A DNA stretch of 64,000 nt. Source: Flavobacterium hercynium. GTDB taxonomy: Bacteria > Bacteroidota > Bacteroidia > Flavobacteriales > Flavobacteriaceae. The notes beneath the pieces were generated by a model. The model ran no database searches. It worked only from the letters and a program-made list of their open reading frames with translations, and had not been told where the DNA came from. The stretch spans positions 1 through 64,000 of the forward strand of contig NZ_MUGW01000009.1 in NCBI RefSeq assembly GCF_002217285.1, given 5' to 3'. The position numbers were made by a program, and so were the translations under genes. Below, piece after piece: positions 25,268-33,412 of the stretch. Every line of letters starts with the position of its first letter. The stretch's first letter is position 1.

Positions 25268-26266
25268 TTAAAGTGAATTTCGGATTAATAGCGACGACTT
25301 GTTTTCGATTTGATCTTTGTTTCCTTTGAGCACCATATCGGCTAGAATTTTTCCCATTGTTTCAAAGTTAGTCGAAATCGTCGTAATACCATTTGCCACA
25401 ATCTTTTTCAAAGGTGTTTCATTATACGAAATGATTCCGAAATCGTTACCCAGGCTTAAGTTTTGTTTTCTCGCATTTTCGATTACCCGCACCAGATCAC
25501 GATCATTGGGGATAACATACAAATCTCCTACTTCTATTTCTCTGGCGGCAAACTCGGTTATGATTTCATACTTAAAATTGTATTCCTCGCAGAACTCTTC
25601 AAATCCCTTTTTCATACCGAGTGGCTCCCTAAAACCCGGAAAAATCAAAATCATTCTTGTATATTTATTGAGCTTTGACTTTCCTTTTTGCATCCCTTCA
25701 AAGATATCTTTCTGATGATTTTGATATACAGCAGGGTAAAAATTCAAATCAGGATTGGTCTGATCAAGGATAATAACGTCGTTTACTGGTAGGGTTTTTA
25801 TCGATTCAACGATATCGTTTAAGTTCGTTGGCATAATAATATATTTGGTGTAATTGCCGTTGCTGTCTTTTACGAGTTTTTTAAACACCTTTACATTAAA
25901 ATGGTGAAAGAAAATATCGACCTGGACATTCTTTCCAATATTTTTTAAAAACGAATTATAGAGATCTTCCTTAAACGTATTTAATTCATCAAAAAGTAAA
26001 AAAATCTTTTGTTTTATACTGATTTCAACGCTTTTCACGTAATATCCTTTACCGGGAATGGCAAAAATAATCCCTCTTTTTTTCAATTCATCGTATCCCA
26101 ATAACACCGTATCGCGAGACAATGAAAAGGCAAGACAAACTTTATTTACAGACGGAAGCCTGTCTCCTTTTACCAACTTCCCTTCTTCAATCGCTTTTTC
26201 TATTGAAAGAATAATCTGCTTATATTTTGGCAAACCAAGATTGGCTTGAATTGAAATTATATTCAT
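25268..26266 (-). CDS. GntR-family regulator with sugar-binding-like domain
   Basis: This 332-aa protein has a GntR winged helix at about residues 8-76 (KYKQIILSIEKAIEEGKLVK, GDRLPSVNKVCLAFSLSRDT, IIFAIPGKGYYVKS). The remaining about 250 residues look like a LacI-type periplasmic-binding-protein domain: VIILDQTNPDLNFYPAVYQN and DFGIISYNETPLKKIVANGI followed by TTISTNF. This architecture is common in Bacteroidota for control of sugar operons. It is divergent from galM, and a helically phased direct repeat lies between them (26298-26317). It probably responds to galactose or a derivative. Confidence 0.88.
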   Translation of the reverse strand: MNIISIQANLGLPKYKQIILSIEKAIEEGKLVKGDRLPSVNKVCLAFSLSRDTVLLGYDELKKRGIIFAIPGKGYYVKSVEISIKQKIFLLFDELNTFKEDLYNSFLKNIGKNVQVDIFFHHFNVKVFKKLVKDSNGNYTKYIIMPTNLNDIVESIKTLPVNDVIILDQTNPDLNFYPAVYQNHQKDIFEGMQKGKSKLNKYTRMILIFPGFREPLGMKKGFEEFCEEYNFKYEIITEFAAREIEVGDLYVIPNDRDLVRVIENARKQNLSLGNDFGIISYNETPLKKIVANGITTISTNFETMGKILADMVLKGNKDQIENKSSLLIRNSL

Positions 26267-26297
26267 GAAAATTATTTTTTATTGCAATATACTAAAA

Positions 26298-26317
26298 ACT
26301 GGTAGGTACTGGTATGT
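26298..26317. promoter_or_regulatory. Direct-repeat operator candidate for the GntR regulator
   Basis: ACTGGTAGGT and ACTGGTATGT are two copies of a 10-mer with a period of 10 bp, one helix turn. They lie between the divergent GntR gene and the gal operon and 19 bp upstream of a -7-like TATTTTTG (26336-26343). Confidence 0.5.
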
Positions 26318-26394
26318 AAAAATAAAGAATGTTTCTATTTTTGGATTTCATTATTGGTAAAAATATTAGAAAAATAAAACACATATCGCATTTA

Positions 26395-27423
26395 ATGGAC
26401 AGATCTACAACAAAATTATTTGGTATAATGCCTGACAAAGAAGACATCTATTCTTTTGAATTGTCGAATGAAAATGGTCTGAAAGTGCAAATTATAAACT
26501 ATGGCGCTACAGTAACTTCTTTGCAGATACCGCTTGAAAATGGCAAAGTAGCAGATGTCGTTTTAGGTTTTGATGATTTAAAGGCTTACCTGGATTCTTA
26601 TAGTTTGCCAAGTGCTCCTTATTTTGGTACCACAGTAGGCAGATATGCAGGACGAATCAACAAAGGAGTATTTACATTAAATGATAAGGTTTTTCAACTT
26701 GTAGGTAATAACAACAGAAATACACTTCATGGCGGTAATGTAGGTTTTGGAAGAAAGGTTTGGAATGTAGCAGATGTAACTAATGGCAAAAATCCATCTA
26801 TCACCTTAAGTCTTTCGAGCGAACATTTAGATGAAAATTTCCCTGGAGAATTGCATGTTTATTTAAAGTATACTTTAACAGAAGAAAACGAATTACAATT
26901 AGAATATAACGCAACAACTACTGAAGACACAGTCATTAATCTAACGCATCACAGTTATTTTAACCTCAACGGTCACGATTCATCTGTTTTGGATCAGGAA
27001 GTGTTTGTAAATGCAGATCAGATTTTGGAAGTTGACGCAGATAATATTCCATCAGGAAATTTCACAGAACTTTCCAACCATGATTTTGATTTTAGAACAG
27101 CAAAAAAATGTCCTGCTGTGATTGACAATTCGTTTGTTGTGAAAGCTAAAAATGAAGTTGCGGCACAATTCTTTAGCGAAAAAAACAATTTAAAAATGAG
27201 CGTTTATACAGATCAGCCAAGTGTACATATATATGTAGGCGGAAATTGTTTTGATACTATAAAAGGAAAAGAAAACGCAGCTTATCATCCGTCAAGCGGA
27301 ATTTGTTTCGAAACACAAAATTTTCCTGACGCTCCAAACCATACACATTTTCCGAATTCAGTTTTGAAAAAAGGAGAAGAATACAAACAAAAAACCATTT
27401 ATAAATTCGAAAACATAAAGTAA
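26395..27423 (+). CDS. galM: Aldose 1-epimerase (mutarotase)
   Basis: Interconverts alpha and beta galactose before phosphorylation. From ATG 26395 the product is 342 aa. NYGATVTSLQIP, FGTTVGRYAGRI, the first catalytic His in THHSYFNLNGHD, and the catalytic Glu in GICFETQNFPDAPNH are as expected. An in-frame start at 26329 adds 22 hydrophobic/basic residues that are not conserved and overlap the -7-like element, so it is rejected. First gene of the gal operon, 33 bp before galK. Confidence 0.93.
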   Translation: MDRSTTKLFGIMPDKEDIYSFELSNENGLKVQIINYGATVTSLQIPLENGKVADVVLGFDDLKAYLDSYSLPSAPYFGTTVGRYAGRINKGVFTLNDKVFQLVGNNNRNTLHGGNVGFGRKVWNVADVTNGKNPSITLSLSSEHLDENFPGELHVYLKYTLTEENELQLEYNATTTEDTVINLTHHSYFNLNGHDSSVLDQEVFVNADQILEVDADNIPSGNFTELSNHDFDFRTAKKCPAVIDNSFVVKAKNEVAAQFFSEKNNLKMSVYTDQPSVHIYVGGNCFDTIKGKENAAYHPSSGICFETQNFPDAPNHTHFPNSVLKKGEEYKQKTIYKFENIK

Positions 27424-27456
27424 GATTTATAAAAAAAATACCATTATTTATATCAG

Positions 27457-28617
27457 ATGAACGACATTTTAATACAAGACACGACGGCCTATTTTGAGAA
27501 ATCTTTTGGATCTGCTCCTCAAAAAACGGTGCTGTCTCCGGGAAGAATTAACATTATTGGAGAACATATCGATTACAACGACGGTTTTGTTTTACCGGCG
27601 GCAATTGACAAGATTATTTGCTTTGCTTTCGAAAAAAACAATACCAATACCTCTAAAATCATTGCAATAGATTTAGGAGAAGAATTTGAAGTCGATTTAA
27701 CCAAAGAAATCAAATTAAGCGATGTTGTCTGGACTAATTATGTGTTGGGTGTCATCAAACAATTGCAGGACCATGGTTTTTCATTCGAAGGTTTCAACTG
27801 TGTTTTTAGCAGTAATATTCCGGTTGGTTCCGGGTTGTCTTCGTCTGCAGCATTAGAATGCGGAATGATTTACGGTATCGCTGCTCTTTTTGATCTTACG
27901 ATTGCAAAGGTTGACATTGCCTTAATGGGACAAAAAGCAGAACACTGGGTGGGTATCAATTGCGGTATTATGGATCAGTTTTCGAGCGTACATGGTCTTG
28001 AAAACAAAGTTATAAAATTAGATTGCAACACTTTAGAATTTGAATATCACAACGCTGATTTTAAAGATTATTCATTAGTATTATTTGATAGTAATGTAAA
28101 ACATTCTCTTTTTACATCAGAATATAATACAAGACGATTGGAGTGTGAAGAAGGACTGGCTATTATCAAAAGCCACTTTCCTGAGGTTAAAAGCTTTAGG
28201 GATTGTACCGAAACACAATTGTTGAGTATTCAGGACAAGATGAATCCTGTAGTATTTAAAAGAGTACATTTTGTTGTAAAAGAAATAAGTCGTGTTATAA
28301 GAGCCTGTGAAGCACTAGACAGCGGAAATATCGCACTTTTGGGTCAGTTGCTTTTTGAAACACATGATGGTTTATCTCAGGAGTACGAAGTAAGCTGCGA
28401 AGAGCTGGATATGCTGGTAGAAAACGCTAAAAAAGACGATTTTATCCTTGGTTCTCGTTTAATGGGAGGTGGTTTTGGTGGTTGCACTATAAATTTAATA
28501 CAAAAAGGTTACGAAAATGATGTAAAAAGTAAGTTTTCCAACCTTTATTTAGATATATTTGGGATCGAACTTAAGTTTTACGATGTAAAAATCGCAAACG
28601 GGACTATTCTACATTAA
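27457..28617 (+). CDS. galK: Galactokinase
   Basis: Phosphorylates galactose at C1 with ATP. The 386-aa GHMP kinase has the galactokinase signature GRINIIGEHIDYNDG at residues 29-43, the ATP loop PVGSGLSSSAALE, the catalytic-Asp region GINCGIMDQFSS, and GSRLMGGGFGGCT near the C-terminus. It is between galM and galT, with an 18-bp gap to galT. Confidence 0.96.
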   Translation: MNDILIQDTTAYFEKSFGSAPQKTVLSPGRINIIGEHIDYNDGFVLPAAIDKIICFAFEKNNTNTSKIIAIDLGEEFEVDLTKEIKLSDVVWTNYVLGVIKQLQDHGFSFEGFNCVFSSNIPVGSGLSSSAALECGMIYGIAALFDLTIAKVDIALMGQKAEHWVGINCGIMDQFSSVHGLENKVIKLDCNTLEFEYHNADFKDYSLVLFDSNVKHSLFTSEYNTRRLECEEGLAIIKSHFPEVKSFRDCTETQLLSIQDKMNPVVFKRVHFVVKEISRVIRACEALDSGNIALLGQLLFETHDGLSQEYEVSCEELDMLVENAKKDDFILGSRLMGGGFGGCTINLIQKGYENDVKSKFSNLYLDIFGIELKFYDVKIANGTILH

Positions 28618-28635
28618 ATACCTTAGCAAATTACA

Positions 28636-29703
28636 ATGAAAAATTTTGACATTAACACAGACCCTCACAGACGTTTTAACCCCTTACTTAATGAATGGGT
28701 TTTAGTATCTCCTCACCGAGCTCAACGTCCGTGGCAAGGACAAAATGAATCAATTTCAACTGAAGTATTACCTAAACATGACGAAAACTGTTACCTATGC
28801 CCGGGTAATGTTCGTGCTAACGGAACTCATAATCCAAAGTATGAAGGTAGTTATGTATTTGAAAATGATTTTGCCGCCTTAAAACAAGAAGAAGTAATGT
28901 ATGAAGAAGAAATTAAACATACCTTCTTTAAAGCAGAACCGGAAAGAGGAATTTCTAAAGTAATTTGTTTCTCACCAAGACACGATCTTACCTTACCGGA
29001 AATGAGTGTTGAAGCAATTGAAGGCGTCATTAAAACATGGCAAAAAGAATACAAAGAATTAGGCAGTATTAAATACATCAACCACGTTCAGATTTTCGAA
29101 AACAAAGGAAGCGTAATGGGCTGCAGCAACCCGCATCCACACGGACAAATCTGGGCGCAATCATCACTACCAAATCAGGTTCAGAAAACACAAAATTGCC
29201 TAAAAGCTTATTACGAAAAAAATGGTACTACACTTTTAGCTGATTATCTTAAAGCAGAGTCAAAAAACGGACAACGTATTGTTCTTGAAAATGACCACTT
29301 CGTAGCTTTAATTCCGTTTTGGGCAACATGGCCTTATGAAACAATGATTATAAGCAAAAGAAGCTTTGGAAGAATCACGGATTTAACCGACGAAGAAACT
29401 AAAGCTTATGCAAAGATTTTAAAACAATTAACGATTAAATACGATAATTTGTTCAACACTTCTTTCCCTTATTCTTCAGGAATTCATCAGGCACCAACAG
29501 ATAATATGGAGCATCCGGAATGGCACTTCCACATGCACTTTTATCCGCCTTTATTGCGTTCAGCAACTGTAAAAAAATTCATGGTAGGATACGAAATGCT
29601 GGGAGAATCTCAACGCGATATTACGCCTGAAACATGTGCTGAAGTATTAAGAGAATTATCAGACATACATTATAAAGACAGAGTAGAAGTACTTAAATCA
29701 TAA
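28636..29703 (+). CDS. galT: Galactose-1-phosphate uridylyltransferase
   Basis: Exchanges UMP between UDP-glucose and galactose 1-phosphate (Leloir pathway). The 355-aa protein has the active-site HPHGQIW with nucleophile His169, and zinc-type CYLCPGN with Cys52 and Cys55. GIHQAPTD and WHFHMHFYPPLLR are the C-terminal metal and substrate motifs. Downstream there is a hairpin at 29813-29848, so it may end the galM-K-T transcript. Confidence 0.96.
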   Translation: MKNFDINTDPHRRFNPLLNEWVLVSPHRAQRPWQGQNESISTEVLPKHDENCYLCPGNVRANGTHNPKYEGSYVFENDFAALKQEEVMYEEEIKHTFFKAEPERGISKVICFSPRHDLTLPEMSVEAIEGVIKTWQKEYKELGSIKYINHVQIFENKGSVMGCSNPHPHGQIWAQSSLPNQVQKTQNCLKAYYEKNGTTLLADYLKAESKNGQRIVLENDHFVALIPFWATWPYETMIISKRSFGRITDLTDEETKAYAKILKQLTIKYDNLFNTSFPYSSGIHQAPTDNMEHPEWHFHMHFYPPLLRSATVKKFMVGYEMLGESQRDITPETCAEVLRELSDIHYKDRVEVLKS

Positions 29704-29812
29704 TAAAAAAGCAGAGCATAATTAAAAAACAAAACCTAACTAAATTTTGTTTTTCATATCTCAGCTACAATGCCCCTTACTAAAAACCAGGAATAAAAAC
29801 ATATAATATATT

Positions 29813-29848
29813 TTAAAACCAGATTCCCCAAATCAAATCTGGTTTTAA
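29813..29848 (+). terminator. Hairpin between galT and the symporter gene
   Basis: AAAACCAGATT and AATCTGGTTTT form a perfect 11-bp stem with a loop of about 11 bases. The following DNA is only moderately T-rich, so it may end the gal transcript only in part. Confidence 0.65.
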
Positions 29849-29898
29849 AATTAACCCCAAAAACAATCACTATACTAATTTATTTAATACCACTAACA

Positions 29899-31584
29899 AT
29901 GAACCAAAACCTCGCTCTCGCAGATTATGCGGTTTTTATTATTTACTTTATCGTAGTCTCTGTCTACGGATATACCGTTTACAGAAAACGTAAACAAGAC
30001 GAACAAGATGCAAAGGCTTACTTTTTAGCCGAAGGAAACTTAACCTGGTGGGCTATTGGAGCATCTTTAATTGCCTCTAATATTTCAGCAGAACAATTCA
30101 TCGGAATGAGCGGTGAAGGTTTCTTTTTAGGAATTGCTGTTGCTGCTTATGAGTGGTTAGCTGCTGTTGCCTTGATTATCGTGGCTGTATGGTTTATTCC
30201 TGTTTATCTTAAAAATAAGATTTACACCATGCCACAATTCTTAAAAACACGTTACAACGAATCTACTGCTTTGATTATGGCTGTTTTCTGGTTGTTCCTG
30301 TATGTTTTTGTAAACTTAACTTCCATTCTGTATTTAGGAGCTGTTGCTATTAATGGTTTAGCCGGTGGGGAATACCTGCACGTAATTATGGTTGGTTTGG
30401 CTGTTTTTGCTTTGTTTATCTCTTTAGGAGGTATGAAAGTGGTAGCGTATACCGACGTTATTCAGGTTGCTGTTTTGATTATTGGAGGTTTGGTAACTTC
30501 GTACATTGCACTAACAACTGTGGGACAATATTTTGGAGTAGGAGAAAATGCAATTGCAGGTTTCAAAGTATTAATGAGAGAAGCGCCTGAGCATTTCAAA
30601 ATGATTATTCCAAAACCTACGGCAACTTCTTCTCAACTTGATATCGATAAATATTTAACTTTCCCAGGTTTAATGTCTTACCTTGCCGGTATCTGGATCA
30701 TTAACTTAAACTATTGGGGTTGTAACCAATACATCACACAAAGAGCTTTAGGTGCTGATTTACAAACTGCACGTACTGGTATTTTATTTGCTGGTATCTT
30801 AAAATTATTAATGCCTTTAATCGTAATGTTACCAGGTATTGCGGCTTACGTATTATACCAAAACGGACATTTACCACAATTGGTTGGAGGAAAAGATGGT
30901 GCATATTCTGCTGTATTGACTTTCTTGCCAACAGGATTAAAAGGACTTTCTGTAGCGGCATTAACAGCTGCAATTGTAGCTTCATTAGCCGGAAAAGTAA
31001 ACAGTATCTCGACTATTTATACTTTAGATATTCATAAAAAATACATTCAGAAAGAAGCTGGAGAAAAACAACAGGTAAACATTGGTAGAATTGCCGTATT
31101 TGCAGCGATGCTTCTTGCCGTTTTATTTACATGGAATGATATTTTAGGTATTGGCGGAGTTGGTGGATTCACTTACATTCAAAAATACACCGGATTTATT
31201 AGCCCTGGAGTTTTCGCTATGTTCGTTTTAGGTATGTTCTGGAAAAGAACAACAGGAACAGCAGCAATCGTGGGTGTAATTTTAGGTTTTGTATTGTCTG
31301 TATTATTCAACGAATACGCACCAATGTTGTTCGGAAACGAAACATTATTATACACAGCTTATCCAAACGGAAAAGGAGCTTACGAGATTCCATTCCATAT
31401 TTGTATGGGGTTATCATTCTTGTTTACTACACTAACAATGGTGGCAATAAGTTTCGCTGGACCAAAAGTTAATCCTAAAGCGTTTGAAATAGACTCTGAA
31501 ATGTTTAAAGTAAAACCACAAACTACAGTTTTAATCGTAATTACGTTATTAGTTATCATCGCATTATATGTGAAATTCTGGTAA
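29899..31584 (+). CDS. Sodium/sugar symporter (SSS family, SGLT-like)
   Basis: This 561-aa inner-membrane protein has about 14 predicted helices. SNISAEQFIGMSGEGFF (residues about 54-70) is the sodium-site region typical of the sugar-transporting SGLT branch, including the Vibrio galactose transporter. WIINLNYWGCNQYITQRAL and ALTAAIVASLAGKVNSIST are also hallmark parts. With galM, galK and galT directly upstream, galactose (or glucose) is the expected substrate, moved with sodium. It is 195 bp behind galT with a hairpin between, so it may have separate control. Confidence 0.92.
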   Translation: MNQNLALADYAVFIIYFIVVSVYGYTVYRKRKQDEQDAKAYFLAEGNLTWWAIGASLIASNISAEQFIGMSGEGFFLGIAVAAYEWLAAVALIIVAVWFIPVYLKNKIYTMPQFLKTRYNESTALIMAVFWLFLYVFVNLTSILYLGAVAINGLAGGEYLHVIMVGLAVFALFISLGGMKVVAYTDVIQVAVLIIGGLVTSYIALTTVGQYFGVGENAIAGFKVLMREAPEHFKMIIPKPTATSSQLDIDKYLTFPGLMSYLAGIWIINLNYWGCNQYITQRALGADLQTARTGILFAGILKLLMPLIVMLPGIAAYVLYQNGHLPQLVGGKDGAYSAVLTFLPTGLKGLSVAALTAAIVASLAGKVNSISTIYTLDIHKKYIQKEAGEKQQVNIGRIAVFAAMLLAVLFTWNDILGIGGVGGFTYIQKYTGFISPGVFAMFVLGMFWKRTTGTAAIVGVILGFVLSVLFNEYAPMLFGNETLLYTAYPNGKGAYEIPFHICMGLSFLFTTLTMVAISFAGPKVNPKAFEIDSEMFKVKPQTTVLIVITLLVIIALYVKFW

Positions 31585-31617
31585 CATAATTTTATAAAAA
31601 CTATTTTTTTGAGGAAA

Positions 31618-31650
31618 AAAAGATTGTCAGAAATGACAGTCTTTTTTTTT
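31618..31650 (+). terminator. Terminator after symporter gene
   Basis: AAGATTGTCA and TGACAGTCTT pair with one G-T, around a short GAAA-like loop, followed by a run of T. It ends the gal region. Confidence 0.85.
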
Positions 31651-31663
31651 TAACATAATGCAT

Positions 31664-31691
31664 TTGATTAGCAGGAAAAAACATATATTTG
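31664..31691 (+). promoter_or_regulatory. Promoter of LysM/DUF4280 cargo module
   Basis: TTG (31664-31666), 17 bases, TATATTTG (31684-31691). The first gene of the module starts at 31713. Confidence 0.6.
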
Positions 31692-31712
31692 GCGCACTAA
31701 TATTGATAGTAC

Positions 31713-32879
31713 ATGCCCTACATTCCCGAGTTCACTTATGAGGATCATTTAACCTACAAGATTAAAAAGAATGACACCTTAATAAGCGTTGCTAAACAAC
31801 TAGTTATCAGACCTGATGATCTGAGAAGTTATCACAATAAATTTTGCCCATTGCAAGATTTAATTGAAGCCGATTTTCCGAACCATCTTCGGTATGTTAT
31901 TTTAGCGCCCGAAAAAATTGAACTTTCGGACGAGGAAAAAGAAAAAATTCGCAAAAAAGCAATTTTTAACGATGGAGCTTTTGGCATTTCTTTGAATCAG
32001 GCTCAGACAAATATTTCGTATGGTGTACTTTACACTATCGAAAGCGGTGCAACTGTAAATACTATCAAACAACAAGTAAACGTAAAGTGGAAAGCCAAAA
32101 GCGAAAATGGTTATTACTTTTTTGAAGTAAACAGAATTGGCAGCGTTTACATAAATGATACCGCAGCAGATTCTATGGTACAAGATATTGCCGAAAAAGC
32201 TTCGGCAGCATTATATCCATTGCTTGTTGTAGTTGATGAAAACGGAAAATGGGTTTACATCAATAACTTTAACGAAATCGAAACGCGCTGGCAAAAGGTT
32301 AAAAAAGAAATCCGAAAGTATTACAAAGGAGATCAGGTCGAAAAATACCTCGCTATTTACGATCGTAATCTCGAAGATGATGATACTTTATACCTTTCAC
32401 TCTCCAAAGACTGGTTTCTGAATGCGTTTTTCAACGGAATTCACGTTCAGTATTCTTCATCGTTATCAATTGAAAAAGAGACTAGTTTTCCTAGTATGGC
32501 AAAGAGCGAAAATATAAATTACAATGTTCAACAAAAACTAGACGCTTATCTGGACATCGACGACTTCTTAGTAATCGACATCAACGGAAAGCTTCATGAT
32601 GATCGGACCAAAACCGATTTTGAGCATGATTTAAGTCTGCCTATAAAAGAATATTCTGAGGAAAAACCAGAAGGAAATTACAGAGCTAAATATTTCCTGA
32701 ATCCTCAAAACTACATGCCCGAAAGTATTTTTATTAGCTGTGATTTAAAGTTAGATACTCCACAAAATTATACCGTTACGATATCTAATTTAGATGACAA
32801 AAAAGAGATTAGCGCAAGTCCAAGACAAGAATTATTTATTGAAGAAACCAAACCTCAAAAAAAGTGGTGGCAATTGTAA
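31713..32879 (+). CDS. LysM-domain protein of a secretion cargo module
   Basis: This 388-aa protein starts with a LysM-like domain at about residues 12-65 (TYKIKKNDTLISVAKQLVIR, then ILAPEKI), but has no signal peptide. The rest has no motif I recognise. In Bacteroidota such LysM proteins often precede DUF4280 (PAAR-like) genes and large effectors of the type VI(iii) system, as here, and are thought to be adaptors. It ends 12 bp before the DUF4280 gene. A peptidoglycan-binding role in the target cell or a tip-adaptor role are both possible. Confidence 0.65.
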   Translation: MPYIPEFTYEDHLTYKIKKNDTLISVAKQLVIRPDDLRSYHNKFCPLQDLIEADFPNHLRYVILAPEKIELSDEEKEKIRKKAIFNDGAFGISLNQAQTNISYGVLYTIESGATVNTIKQQVNVKWKAKSENGYYFFEVNRIGSVYINDTAADSMVQDIAEKASAALYPLLVVVDENGKWVYINNFNEIETRWQKVKKEIRKYYKGDQVEKYLAIYDRNLEDDDTLYLSLSKDWFLNAFFNGIHVQYSSSLSIEKETSFPSMAKSENINYNVQQKLDAYLDIDDFLVIDINGKLHDDRTKTDFEHDLSLPIKEYSEEKPEGNYRAKYFLNPQNYMPESIFISCDLKLDTPQNYTVTISNLDDKKEISASPRQELFIEETKPQKKWWQL

Positions 32880-32891
32880 ACGATTAAAATT

Positions 32892-33389
32892 ATGAGCGAA
32901 AAACATTTTGTAGTCCAGGGTGCCACTTGCAAGTGCAAGTTTAGTGAAGACCCTTCTAAAACTGATAAGATAAAAGTTAAATCACATAAAAAGCACTTTG
33001 CCAATGACAAAGAAGGATCTGAAAAACTCCTTGCTACCACCAAAGAGATTCAACAGACTTTAGAGAAAAACACCTTTGGTAATTGCAAAAAACAACCTGT
33101 GGGAAGCTCGTTTGCACCTTGCATGGCGGTGATTACAAAATGGAGTAAACCTTATGATAAAGTTACACTAAGTAATGATGGGCAAATATTGCTTGAAGAT
33201 AGTAAAGGAACGTGCCCAATGGGAGGACCTGATTGCATAGAAATCACCGATCACGGACAAACCGCAGAACCCGCAGAACAAAATTTTAAAAATACAGAGC
33301 CAATGGTTCACAACCTCGTTAACCCAATGGTTGATGTTAAAGACATGTATAGTAAGCAAGCTAAACATGAAGGGATAAGTGATCTTTAA
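32892..33389 (+). CDS. DUF4280 PAAR-like protein
   Basis: This 165-aa protein fits DUF4280: VVQGATCKCKF near the start, paired Cys (FGNCKKQP, FAPCMAVITKW) and GTCPMGGPDCIEITDHGQ. DUF4280 proteins are regarded as PAAR-like tips of Bacteroidota type VI secretion spikes. The several Cys may hold a metal at the tip. It lies between the LysM gene and the 905-aa gene, so it likely links the cargo to the spike. A structural secretion apparatus is not present in this window. Confidence 0.75.
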   Translation: MSEKHFVVQGATCKCKFSEDPSKTDKIKVKSHKKHFANDKEGSEKLLATTKEIQQTLEKNTFGNCKKQPVGSSFAPCMAVITKWSKPYDKVTLSNDGQILLEDSKGTCPMGGPDCIEITDHGQTAEPAEQNFKNTEPMVHNLVNPMVDVKDMYSKQAKHEGISDL

Positions 33390-33412
33390 TCAATCTAAAA
33401 AATATTTTAAAA

